Shown: one piece after another, positions 33,916 to 41,517 of the stretch | Numbering within the stretch: the first letter of the stretch is position 1 | Layout: every line of letters begins with the position of its first letter | Assembly: GCF_021919125.1 (NCBI RefSeq) | Contig: NZ_CP083439.1 | Coordinates: forward strand, 620,001-684,000 | Origin: Clavibacter sp. A6099 | GTDB lineage: Bacteria; Actinomycetota; Actinomycetes; Actinomycetales; Microbacteriaceae | Direction: 5' to 3' | Length of the DNA stretch: 64,000 nt | Position numbers and translations under genes: made by a program | The notes under the pieces: model-generated | Told to the model about the DNA's origin: nothing | The model's input: the letters and a program-made list of their open reading frames with translations, nothing else | Databases searched by the model: none

Positions 33916-34567
33916 CTAGGCCGTCGGCTCGCCCGTCGGGCCGGACGGGGCGTCGTCGCCCACGCCGCTCGCGGGCTCGCCCTCCCAGGACTCGAGGGTC
34001 CAGTCGCGGCCGGATCCCTCGAGCACCACGACGCCGGTGTTCTCCAGGGCGTGGTCGGCGACGAAGGCCGCGTCGAGTCCGCGGGCCCGCATCCCCGCCC
34101 AGCAGCGGATGGCGGCGCCGTGGCTGACGAGCGCGACCGTTCCGTGGCCCGAGTCCTCCGCCTCCGCGACAACGGCGTCGAACCGCGCCGCGAACTCGCG
34201 CCCCGTCTCCCCGCCCGCCAGGCGCAGCTCGTCCTCGCCGGCGACCCACCGGATCATCGTCTCCAGGTACTCCACGACCGCCGCCCGGTCGCCGCGCATC
34301 TCCAGCCCACCCGCGGCGATCTCGCGGATGCCTGCGCGCTCGACGGGAGCGAGGCCGAGAGCCCGGGCGAGCGGCGCGGCCGTCTCGTGGGTGCGGACCA
34401 TGGTCGAGACGTGGAGGGCGCCGATCGCCTCGCCGCGCAGCGTCTCCGGCAGTCGCGCCGCCTGCGCGCGCCCGAGGTCCGTGAGCCCGGGGCCGGGGAT
34501 GCGGGTGTCGAGGACTCCCGCCACGTTGGAGCTGGTCTGGCCGTGGGCGGATCAGGATCAGGCGCAT
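33916..34567 (-). pseudogene. Histidine phosphatase (phosphoglycerate mutase-like), frameshifted
   Basis: The start region reads MRLILIR from the ATG at 34567, then the frame breaks. Removing one G from the GGG at 34545-34547 restores RHGQTSSNVAGVLDT, the canonical catalytic RHG motif, joined to an otherwise intact 200-residue phosphatase (second catalytic His in LVSHGAAIR). Without that repair, the part translatable from GTG at 34524 lacks the phospho-accepting His. The -10 hexamer six bases before 34567 supports this as the original start. Either a recent frameshift mutation or a sequencing error; the rest of the gene shows no decay. Confidence 0.85.
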
Positions 34568-34573
34568 GCCCCG

Positions 34574-34579
34574 ACGGTA
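34574..34579 (-). promoter_or_regulatory. Leaderless -10 box for the phosphatase gene
   Basis: TACCGT on the minus strand, six bases before the ATG at 34567; it marks the pre-frameshift start. Confidence 0.55.
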
Positions 34580-34638
34580 GCGCGGAGCCCATGTGCACTC
34601 AGCCCGGGTCGCACGGGTCCGACACGGGAGGATGGCCC

Positions 34639-35718
34639 GTGCGCGCCCTCCACCCCATCACCCCGGCCCAGCTGCCGGACGTCCTGCTCCGTGTCGCGCT
34701 CGCGCGACCCGTCCACCTCTGGGGGGCGCCGGGCATCGGGAAGTCGACCATGGTCGAGGCGTTCGCGCGGGACCTCGGCATGGACTGCGTCACGCTCATG
34801 GCGACGCAGCTCGCGCCCGAGGACGTCGCGGGCGTGCCCCAGCTGATCACGCGCGAGGACGGCGTGACCTTCTCCCGGTTCGCCCCTCCCGAGATGCTCG
34901 TGCGCACGGAGCCCTTCGTGCTCTTCCTCGACGAGCTGAACGGCGCGCGGCCCGAGGTGCAGAAGTCGCTGTACTCGCTGGTCCTCACCGGCCGCGTCGG
35001 GGATCACCGGCTCCCCGCCGGCAGCGTCGTGATCGCGGCGGGCAACCGGGCGACCGACCAGGCGGCGATCAAGCCCATGCCGGCACCCCTCGTCAACCGA
35101 TTCGTGCACGTGCACCTGCGCTCGTCGGTGGACGACTGGCTGGCCTGGGCCGTCGACGCGCAGATCCACCCGGCGGTGGTGGAGTACATCACCCAGCGGC
35201 CCGACCACCTCCACGTCGAGCCGCCGAAGACCGAGGAGGCGTTCTCGACGCCCCGGTCGTGGCACGCGCTCGCCGACGCGCTGACATCCTGGGGCGCGGA
35301 TCCCGACGTGGACGTCGTCGCGATGCTCGCCGCGGGCTGCGTCTCGGCCTCCCACGCCGCCTCGTTCGCCGCCTGGTGCAAGATGCGCGAGCGGGCGTAC
35401 GACCTCGACGCCATCATCCGCGGCGACCTGCGTTGGCCGTCCGAGGTTGCCGACCGCGACCTCCTGCACTTCCACGCCCTCTCCCTGCGCGCCCGGCTCG
35501 CGAAGGAGCTGCCCGCCGACATCCGGCACGCGTCGCCGGCCGGACGGCAGTTCGCGGTCCGCTCCAAGGACCTCCTGATCGAGCTGGCCGACATCTCGCT
35601 GGAGATCGGGCAGATCGTGGTGGCCCCCGACGACACGGGCGCGCCGGTCCTGCCGGCGTGGTTCCTGGTGGAGCTCGTGCGGGACGTGCCCCGTCTGGCG
35701 GAGAAGCGCTCGGCGTGA
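34639..35718 (+). CDS. MoxR-type AAA+ ATPase
   Basis: A 359-residue AAA+ protein. It has Walker A GAPGIGKST (residues 29-37), Walker B LFLDELNGA, a sensor-1 block AAGNRATDQ and an arginine region APLVNRFVHV, then a helical lid domain. MoxR ATPases work as chaperones that load cofactors or assemble complexes, nearly always with a VWA-domain partner. That partner follows with a 4-base GTGA overlap. The GTG start is set by GGAGGA seven bases upstream. The client protein is not evident in the window. Confidence 0.9.
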   Translation: MRALHPITPAQLPDVLLRVALARPVHLWGAPGIGKSTMVEAFARDLGMDCVTLMATQLAPEDVAGVPQLITREDGVTFSRFAPPEMLVRTEPFVLFLDELNGARPEVQKSLYSLVLTGRVGDHRLPAGSVVIAAGNRATDQAAIKPMPAPLVNRFVHVHLRSSVDDWLAWAVDAQIHPAVVEYITQRPDHLHVEPPKTEEAFSTPRSWHALADALTSWGADPDVDVVAMLAAGCVSASHAASFAAWCKMRERAYDLDAIIRGDLRWPSEVADRDLLHFHALSLRARLAKELPADIRHASPAGRQFAVRSKDLLIELADISLEIGQIVVAPDDTGAPVLPAWFLVELVRDVPRLAEKRSA

Positions 35719-37505
35719 CGCCCCGGAGGAACGCGACCGGACCGAAGGACCCGGGGCTCGCGGCGGTCATGCTCGGCTGGAGCAGCGTGCGCCTGCACCC
35801 GATGTTCTCCCACGTCGCGGAGGAGCTGGACGTGATCCGGCGCGACGGGATCCGCCCCGACGACGGGTGGGCGCAGGTGGACTCCGAGACGTGCGACATC
35901 GTCGTCGACCCCGTCCGTCGGGCCAGCCCGGAGGAGTGGGCCTGGGTCTTCGCGCACCTGGTGCTGCACCTCGGATTCGGACACCTCGAGCCGCGCCCGC
36001 CGTCCTCGTCCCGGGTGGAGGCCACGGCGGCCGACGTCGAGGTGGACCGCTTCCTCGCGTCCCTCAGGTTCGGCCGGAGCCCGTTCGCGCTGCCCGTGAT
36101 CTGGCCCGTCGGATCGCCCGAGCGCCTCGTCGCCGAGTGGCGGCTCACGGGCGTCCCGGCCGGGTTCGAGACGTGCGGCACCGCGGGTGCGGCCTCGTGC
36201 GTGACGCAGGGCCGGCGTTCGTACAGCGGTCCTCCGGACTGGCGCCAGCTCTTCGCCTACGGCCTCACCGACGCGGTGTCGGCCGCCATGGACGTGGCCG
36301 GCGGTGCGCGGCTCTCGCTCAGCGACCGATCCGCGCCCCTGCCGGTGTGGGAGCGCGCCCGGCGCTGGTTCCTGTCGGCCTATCCGCTGCTCGGCGCGAC
36401 CATGTCCGCGCTGACGCTGGTCGCCGACGCGGAGCTCGCCCGCGGCTGGGACATCCCCATCGCGGCGGTCGACCCGGTGGCAGGGGAGCTGTACGTGAAC
36501 CCGCTCGCGGTGCTCACCGAGCGGGAGTGGCGGTTCGTCCTCGCGCACGAGTCCCTGCACGCCGCGCTCGCCCACCACACGCGCACCGGCGGTCGGGATC
36601 CCTACCTCTTCAACATCGCGACGGACTTCGTCATCAACGGCTGGCTGCTCGAGATGGGCGTGGGGGAGATGCCCGCGGGCCTCCTCCACGACCCGCTCTT
36701 CGCCGGGCAGTCGAGCGAGGAGGTGTACGACCGGATCGCGACCGACGCGCGCCGGTACCGAAAGCTCTCCACCCTGCGCGGCCGCGCGCAGCCCGACGTC
36801 CTCGACTCCGGCGGGCGGATGCCGAGCGCCGGTGCATCCGTCGACCTCGACGAGGTCCTCCGGCGGTCGCTCGGGACGGGGCTCGACCTCCACCTGGGCG
36901 AGGGTCGCGGCCGCCTGCCGTCCGCGCTGGTGTCGGAGATCCGCGCGCTGGCGCAGCCGCCGCTCCGCTGGGACGTCGAGCTCGCGCGGTGGTTCGAGGA
37001 GATGTTCCCCGCGCTGGATCCGGTGCGCACGTACGCCCGTCCCTCCCGCAGGCAGGCCGCGACGCCCGACATCCCGCGGCCCGGCTGGCTCACGCCCGAG
37101 GTGCCGACCGTCCTGCGGACCTTCGGCGTCGTGCTCGACACCTCGGGATCCATGGACGCCCGCCTGCTCGGGAAGGCGCTCGGCGCCATCGCGTCGTACG
37201 CGCGCGCCCACGACGTGCCCGCCGCCCGGGTCGTGTTCTGCGACGCCGCGGCCTACGACGCCGGCTACCTCGACGTCGACGACATCGCCGGCCGCGTGCG
37301 CGTGCGGGGTCGCGGCGGCACGGTGCTGCAGCCGGGCATCCACGCGCTCGAGCACGCCGCGGACTTCCCCGAGGACGGCCCGATCCTGATCATCACGGAC
37401 GGCGCGATCGACGTGCTGCGGATCCGCCGCAGCCACGCGTTCCTGATCCCCGTGGGCGCGACCCTGCCCTTCCGCCCGAAGGGGCCCGTGTTCCGCTTCT
37501 CCTGA
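35715..37505 (+). CDS. VWA-domain protein with zinc-metallopeptidase motif (DUF2201-like)
   Basis: A 596-residue protein. The N-terminal half carries the putative metallopeptidase domain with HESLH (HExxH, residues 278-282) embedded in VLAHESLHAALAHH. The C-terminal part is a von Willebrand A domain with the MIDAS motif DTSGSMD (from residue 475) and a second metal-site ITDGAID. This is the usual companion of MoxR ATPases. It begins inside the moxR stop (GTGA). The pair probably acts as one machine on a bound client; whether the HExxH site cleaves anything is unknown. No membrane segment is evident. Confidence 0.88.
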   Translation: MTPRRNATGPKDPGLAAVMLGWSSVRLHPMFSHVAEELDVIRRDGIRPDDGWAQVDSETCDIVVDPVRRASPEEWAWVFAHLVLHLGFGHLEPRPPSSSRVEATAADVEVDRFLASLRFGRSPFALPVIWPVGSPERLVAEWRLTGVPAGFETCGTAGAASCVTQGRRSYSGPPDWRQLFAYGLTDAVSAAMDVAGGARLSLSDRSAPLPVWERARRWFLSAYPLLGATMSALTLVADAELARGWDIPIAAVDPVAGELYVNPLAVLTEREWRFVLAHESLHAALAHHTRTGGRDPYLFNIATDFVINGWLLEMGVGEMPAGLLHDPLFAGQSSEEVYDRIATDARRYRKLSTLRGRAQPDVLDSGGRMPSAGASVDLDEVLRRSLGTGLDLHLGEGRGRLPSALVSEIRALAQPPLRWDVELARWFEEMFPALDPVRTYARPSRRQAATPDIPRPGWLTPEVPTVLRTFGVVLDTSGSMDARLLGKALGAIASYARAHDVPAARVVFCDAAAYDAGYLDVDDIAGRVRVRGRGGTVLQPGIHALEHAADFPEDGPILIITDGAIDVLRIRRSHAFLIPVGATLPFRPKGPVFRFS

Positions 37506-37526
37506 GCGCGGGCCGGGCTCGGGTCC

Positions 37527-37856
37527 CTACGGCGACGCGGGATCGTCGGCCAGCACCGGCATGAGCTCGATGACCGCCGGGTGCAGCTGGGGGCGCCTCG
37601 GCTCGCGGAGCAGCGCGACGACGGGCTCGTAGGTCATGAGGAAGGCCTGGAAGTTCACGATCCCGAACAGCGCGAGGTCGTGGTCGTCGAGCGGGTCACC
37701 GCGATGCAGCCGGATCAGGGACTCGCGGGCGCCCAGCGCGTCCACGATGATGCTCAAGTTGATCTCCCCGTCCTCGTCACCCGCGACCCACTTCCGCGGC
37801 GGGTCGTCCCACGGCCCCGGGTTGACGATCATCCGGCCCGTGCCGCTGGGCGTCAC
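37527..37856 (-). CDS. Hypothetical protein downstream of a micro membrane protein
   Basis: A 109-residue soluble protein without a recognised family. A Pro/Trp-rich start (NPGPWDDPPRKW) precedes a short helical region (FLMTYEPVVALLREPRRP). It overlaps the upstream 46-codon gene by four bases (ATGA), so the two are coupled. Convergent with the VWA gene, with 21 bases between stops. Function unknown. Confidence 0.6.
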   Translation of the reverse strand: MTPSGTGRMIVNPGPWDDPPRKWVAGDEDGEINLSIIVDALGARESLIRLHRGDPLDDHDLALFGIVNFQAFLMTYEPVVALLREPRRPQLHPAVIELMPVLADDPASP

Positions 37857-37993
37857 GTGAGCGCCCCCGGATCCTCGGCCGCATCCGCGGCGGCCTCCCT
37901 GGCACGCAGCCGCTTCAGCTCGGCGAAGGGGGAGAAGCCGATCCAGGCGACGGACGCGATCGCGGCGCCCATGATCATCGAGGGGATGTCCAT
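37853..37993 (-). CDS. 46-residue single-pass membrane protein
   Basis: A very short gene starting with ATG at 37993: IPSMIMGAAIASVAWIGF forms one membrane helix (residues 5-20), followed by a charged helix (ELKRLRAREAAADAAED). A TAGCGT hexamer lies seven bases before the ATG, and the stop overlaps the next gene by four bases. The coupled overlap is the main support for translation. It may anchor or regulate the hypothetical protein that follows. Confidence 0.55.
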   Translation of the reverse strand: MDIPSMIMGAAIASVAWIGFSPFAELKRLRAREAAADAAEDPGALT

Positions 37994-38121
37994 GGCATCG
38001 ACGCTACCGACGGCCCCGCCGAGGCCGCGTCCGTCGCGCGAAGGACCCTGCGGCGGTGGCGCGCGCCTACGCTGGCAGCACGCTCGGCTCCGCTCGGAGC
38101 GGTCCACCGGAAGGCCCTCCC

Positions 38122-39321
38122 GTGTCGCGACGCCCCGCCCTCCCGCCCGCGGCCTCGTTCGGGGTGGCGGCCGGCGTCCTCGCCCTCTCGCTCGGGGCGA
38201 GCGGGGCTCCCGCGATGCTGTACCCGGCGTTCTCGGCGCTCTGGGGCACGGGGCCGGTGGTCACCACCGCGCTGTTCGCGGTCTACCCGGTGGCGCTCGT
38301 GGTGGTCATGCTGGCGGGCGGCGGGCTGTCCGACCGCTTCGGCCGGCGGCGGCTGATGCTCGCCGGCGTCGCGGTGGTCGCGGTGGGGACGGTCCTGTTC
38401 TCGCTCGCCGACGGGCCCGCGTGGGCCTTCGCCGGCCGGATCATGCAGGGCGCGGGAGTGGGGCTCGCCATGAGCGCCGCGAGCGCCGCGCTGGTGGAGT
38501 TCGACCGGTCCGGGAACCCGACGCGGGCGAGCGCCGTGAACGCGGCCGCGACCTCGCTCGGGGCGACCGCCGCGATCCTCGTGGGCGGCTGGCTCGTGCG
38601 GAACACGGCGGATCCGACGCACCTGGCGTTCTGGATCCTCCTCGCCGCCGTGCTCGCGCTCCTCGTCGCGCTGCTGTTCCTGCCCGAGCCGGCGCGGACC
38701 GTGGCCGCGCGGCCGACCGCGGCGGTCGGTCGCCGCGCGCTGCTCGCCGTGCCGCGGGAGGGACGGCGGCCGTTCCTCGTGGGCACGGCCGCGGTGACCG
38801 TGGCGTTCGTCACCGGCGCGGTCTTCCTCGCCCTGGGCGCGCAGATCATCCGCGACGTCGTCGGCACCGCGGACGCCTTCCACGCGGCGGCGACGCTCGC
38901 GACCTGGCCGCTGGTCGTGGTGCCGACCACGCTCCTCGCGCGCCGGATCCCGACGACCGCGGCCGTGCGGATCGGAGGCCTGGTCGCCGCCGTGGGCCTC
39001 GCGCTGCTGATCGCGGCCGGCGTCGCGGACTCGCTCGCCGTGTTCCTCGCATCCGCGGTGCTCTCCGGCGTCGGCTACGGCTTCCTCATGTACGGCGGGC
39101 TCGGGCTCGTCACCGCCGCGGCGGACGACGGGCGCCGCGCGAGCACGTTCTCGACCATGTACCTCGTCGCCTACCTCGCGCAGGGCAGCGCGGCCGTCCT
39201 CGTCGGCGCCCTCGCGACGGCGACGAGCCTCGACACGGCCGTCCTCGTGGCGGTGCCGGTCATCGCGGTCCTCTGCCTCGTCACGAGCGCGACCGCCCGC
39301 GGGTCCGCCCCGCGCCCCTGA
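38122..39321 (+). CDS. MFS transporter, 12-helix type
   Basis: A 399-residue major facilitator protein. Motif A follows helix 2 (GGGLSDRFGRRRLM), helix 5 has the GVGLAMSAASAAL pattern, and about twelve membrane segments span residues 12-395. Short loops and the DHA1-like pattern suggest drug or small-metabolite efflux, but the substrate is unknown. The GTG at 38122 is set by GGAAGG seven bases upstream; an open extension to an upstream ATG lacks a binding site. A TACGCT -10-like box lies about 60 bases before the start. Confidence 0.88.
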   Translation: MSRRPALPPAASFGVAAGVLALSLGASGAPAMLYPAFSALWGTGPVVTTALFAVYPVALVVVMLAGGGLSDRFGRRRLMLAGVAVVAVGTVLFSLADGPAWAFAGRIMQGAGVGLAMSAASAALVEFDRSGNPTRASAVNAAATSLGATAAILVGGWLVRNTADPTHLAFWILLAAVLALLVALLFLPEPARTVAARPTAAVGRRALLAVPREGRRPFLVGTAAVTVAFVTGAVFLALGAQIIRDVVGTADAFHAAATLATWPLVVVPTTLLARRIPTTAAVRIGGLVAAVGLALLIAAGVADSLAVFLASAVLSGVGYGFLMYGGLGLVTAAADDGRRASTFSTMYLVAYLAQGSAAVLVGALATATSLDTAVLVAVPVIAVLCLVTSATARGSAPRP

Positions 39322-39342
39322 TCGCGTGGCCGGACCCCACGC

Positions 39343-40188
39343 TCACACCCCGGGTGGGCTGACCGCCGACGAGCCGGCCGCCGCCCGCAGGAGGTGCCCG
39401 TGCAGGAAGTCGGCGGTGCGCTCGAGGGCGTCGGTGCGCGTGCTCATCTCGGCGAAGTCGTGGCGGCCCCCCTCCACCAGCACGAGCTCGTGCTCCACGC
39501 CCTGCTCCGCCAGGGTCGAGGCCAGGGAGAGGCTCTGCTCGACGGGGACGACCCGGTCGTCCGTGCCGTGCAGGAGGAACGCCGGCGGCGAGGCGGGGGT
39601 GATGTGGTCGCCCGGCCGGAACCACCGCGCGCCGTCCTCGTCGGGTGCGCCTAGCGCGGCCCGGAGCGGCGAGCCCGCCGCGCGGAGACCGGCGGAGATC
39701 AGCGGATCGTGCATGCCGTACCAGCTGGCCACGGCGCAGATCCGCTCGGACTCCGCCGCTCCGACGATGGTGGCGATCGTCGCGCCGGCCGAGTTCCCCC
39801 ACAGCGCGACGGCCGCGGGATCGAGGTTCAGCTCCGACGCGTGCGCGCGGAGATGGCGGATGGCCTCGCGGACGTCGTCGAGCGGCGCGGGGAAGCGCGC
39901 CTCGTTGCTCGTCCGGTAGTCGACGCTGGCGACCGCGACGCCGCGCTCCGCGAGCCGCACCAGGGCGGGGAGGTAGCGGACGCGGTGGACGTCGCGGAAT
40001 CCGCCGCCCTTGATGAACACCACCAGCGGTGTGGGGGATGCGGACACCGGCTTCAGGAGGTCGAAGCGCAGCTTCCGTCCGCCGGGGAGGAGATGCCCGT
40101 CCTGGTACTGCGCGTAGACGAGGTCCGGGTAGTGCTCGACGAAGGAGCGCGTCGGGTCGGAGAGGTGCACGGTGGTGGTGTGGTCCAC
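39343..40188 (-). CDS. Alpha/beta hydrolase, BD-FAE/esterase-lipase type
   Basis: A 281-residue soluble hydrolase. The oxyanion block IKGGGFR corresponds to HGGG, the nucleophile elbow is ALWGNSAGATIA (GxSxG), and Asp and His of the triad lie in LLHGTDDRVVP and EGGRHDF. This spacing is that of small carboxylesterases of the hormone-sensitive-lipase/BD-FAE group. The first position of the oxyanion motif is Lys instead of His. Start uncertain: GTG at 40188 overlaps the hexamer TAGCGT, and the next in-frame GTG is six codons on. Convergent with the MFS gene. Confidence 0.82.
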   Translation of the reverse strand: MDHTTTVHLSDPTRSFVEHYPDLVYAQYQDGHLLPGGRKLRFDLLKPVSASPTPLVVFIKGGGFRDVHRVRYLPALVRLAERGVAVASVDYRTSNEARFPAPLDDVREAIRHLRAHASELNLDPAAVALWGNSAGATIATIVGAAESERICAVASWYGMHDPLISAGLRAAGSPLRAALGAPDEDGARWFRPGDHITPASPPAFLLHGTDDRVVPVEQSLSLASTLAEQGVEHELVLVEGGRHDFAEMSTRTDALERTADFLHGHLLRAAAGSSAVSPPGV

Positions 40189-40317
40189 GCTATCCCGCCC
40201 ATCGGGGTGTCGACGACCGTGCGCTCCGGCGAGTCGCCCCGGGTGAGGAGGACCTCACGGGAGCATCGTGCACCGGCGCGCTGGGAGGCGGTCGGCCGCC
40301 ACCGTGCGCCGGTCCGT

Positions 40318-40323
40318 TACGGT
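40318..40323 (+). promoter_or_regulatory. Leaderless -10 box for the ATP-grasp-like gene
   Basis: TACGGT six bases before the ATG at 40330. Confidence 0.6.
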
Positions 40324-40329
40324 GCGGGG

Positions 40330-41208
40330 ATGCCCGCGAACGCGACCCGCCCCCGCCTCCTCTACGTGAGCGACCTGGGCTACCAGGCGAAGGGCCGCCG
40401 CTACTGCGACGAGGACATCGACCTGTCCGTGCGCCTCGGCCGGGACTTCGACATCGCGATCTGCCACCCGTCGGCGGCGACCAGCCTCATGGACCGCTTC
40501 GACGTCGTCGTGGTCCGCAACAGCGGGCCGGTGATCGGCGACATGGCCGGCTACGAGGCGTTCCGCGCGGCAGCGCGCGAGAGCGGCGTCCCGGTCTTCA
40601 CCGACCTCCGTGGCAAGGCCGACCAGGTCGGCAAGCAGTACCTGCTCGACCTGTTCGCCGCCGGGTATCCGGTGATCCCCACGATCGATGACCTCGCGCA
40701 CCTCGACCGGCTCCCGGCGGTGGACGCCTTCGTGGTGAAGCCGCGGTTCGGCGCCGACTCCCTGGGCCTCGAGTTCGTCACGCGCGACGACCTCGCGACC
40801 GTCGACCTCGGGGGCCGGCTCCTGCAGCCCCGCATCGACTTCGCGCACGAGATCTCGTTCTGCTTCGTGGATCGCGCGCCGCAGTACGCGCTGTACGCCC
40901 CGGATCCCGCCGCCAGGTGGCAGCTCGAGCCGTACGCCGCCAGCGCCGAGGACTGGGACTTCGCGCAGCGCTTCGTCGACTGGAACGACGTCGAGCACGG
41001 CATCCAGCGGGTGGACGCCTGCCGCACCCGCGACGGGGAGCTGCTGCTCGTGGAGCTGGAGGACCTCAACCCGTACCTCTCGCTCGACCTCGTCGACGAG
41101 GGGACGCGGGACGCGTTCGTCGCCAGCATGACCCGGTCGCTGCATGCCCTGCTGCGTGTGCCCGCGCAGCCCGCGCCCGGACGCGGAGAGGCCCCGCGGA
41201 TCGACTGA
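40330..41208 (+). CDS. ATP-grasp-like protein
   Basis: A 292-residue protein. The pattern is that of the ATP-grasp fold: an N-terminal alpha/beta domain (DVVVVRNSGP), a central part with GKADQVGKQYLLDLFAAGYPVIPT, the nucleotide-gripping strand FVVKPRFGADSLGLEFV, and a C-terminal acidic metal-site block LLLVELEDLNPYLSLD. It would ligate a carboxylate to an amine or thiol using ATP. Substrate unknown. The gene ends in a terminator whose hairpin overlaps the stop codon, and its last 30 bases recur beyond the islet at 43209. Confidence 0.7.
   Translation: MPANATRPRLLYVSDLGYQAKGRRYCDEDIDLSVRLGRDFDIAICHPSAATSLMDRFDVVVVRNSGPVIGDMAGYEAFRAAARESGVPVFTDLRGKADQVGKQYLLDLFAAGYPVIPTIDDLAHLDRLPAVDAFVVKPRFGADSLGLEFVTRDDLATVDLGGRLLQPRIDFAHEISFCFVDRAPQYALYAPDPAARWQLEPYAASAEDWDFAQRFVDWNDVEHGIQRVDACRTRDGELLLVELEDLNPYLSLDLVDEGTRDAFVASMTRSLHALLRVPAQPAPGRGEAPRID
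41173..41202 (+). repeat. Direct repeat, left copy, bounding the low-GC islet
   Basis: Thirty bases at the 3' end of the ATP-grasp-like gene, matching 28 of 30 with 43209-43238. A weaker match continues upstream (41134-41153 with 43141-43160, 16 of 20). It includes the left arm of the terminator. Confidence 0.75.
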
Positions 41209-41216
41209 TCCGCGGG
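41193..41216 (+). terminator. Terminator hairpin over the ATP-grasp-like stop codon
   Basis: Perfect 10-bp stem (41193-41202 with 41207-41216) and a 4-base loop; the stop codon lies across the loop and right arm. Confidence 0.65.
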
Positions 41217-41234
41217 ACCCTCGTCTGCGCGTGA

Positions 41235-41516
41235 GCGCGGTGTGGTCACCTTCGCCGCCCGAGGCTTCCCCTGCGTGTTCGCGAACGAAGGCTTCCGGAC
41301 CAGCTTCTCGCGATCGCCGCAGATCGCGACGAGTGGGAAGCCGGCGAACGGCGCCACTTCTCCCAAGCGGCCATGCTTCATCCGTCCACCATGGACAATC
41401 CCACCGAGATCATCGACGAAGCGGTGGCGCTCCTCGAGATATCCTCAGACATACCACTGATCCGCGCGGTGTTGAGAGAATCCATCACTCCGCGGAACGT
41501 GACCGACACTGCGTAG
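41235..41516 (+). pseudogene. C-terminal remnant of a lost gene, or a small ORF, before the islet MFS gene
   Basis: An open frame of 93 codons after a stop at 41232, with no start codon until ATG at 41373 (47 residues) or 41391 (41 residues). It reads like one coherent helical protein: LAIAADRDEWEAGERRHF, then DNPTEIIDEAVALLEIS, ending TPRNVTDTA. Neither ATG has a binding site. Its stop is one base before the MFS ATG, the spacing of a co-translated upstream gene. I read it as the tail of an operon partner whose 5' part was lost at the islet's left edge; a genuine small peptide is the alternative. Family not recognised. The 309 bases between 41209 and 41517 hold nothing else apparent. Confidence 0.5.
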
Positions 41517-41517
41517 C

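Noticed and set aside
41222-41381. Minus-strand open frame opposite the islet edge (starting MKHGRLGEV)
   Set aside because: No ribosome binding site, no family match recognised, and it is antisense to a coherent helical frame that ends one base before the MFS gene.
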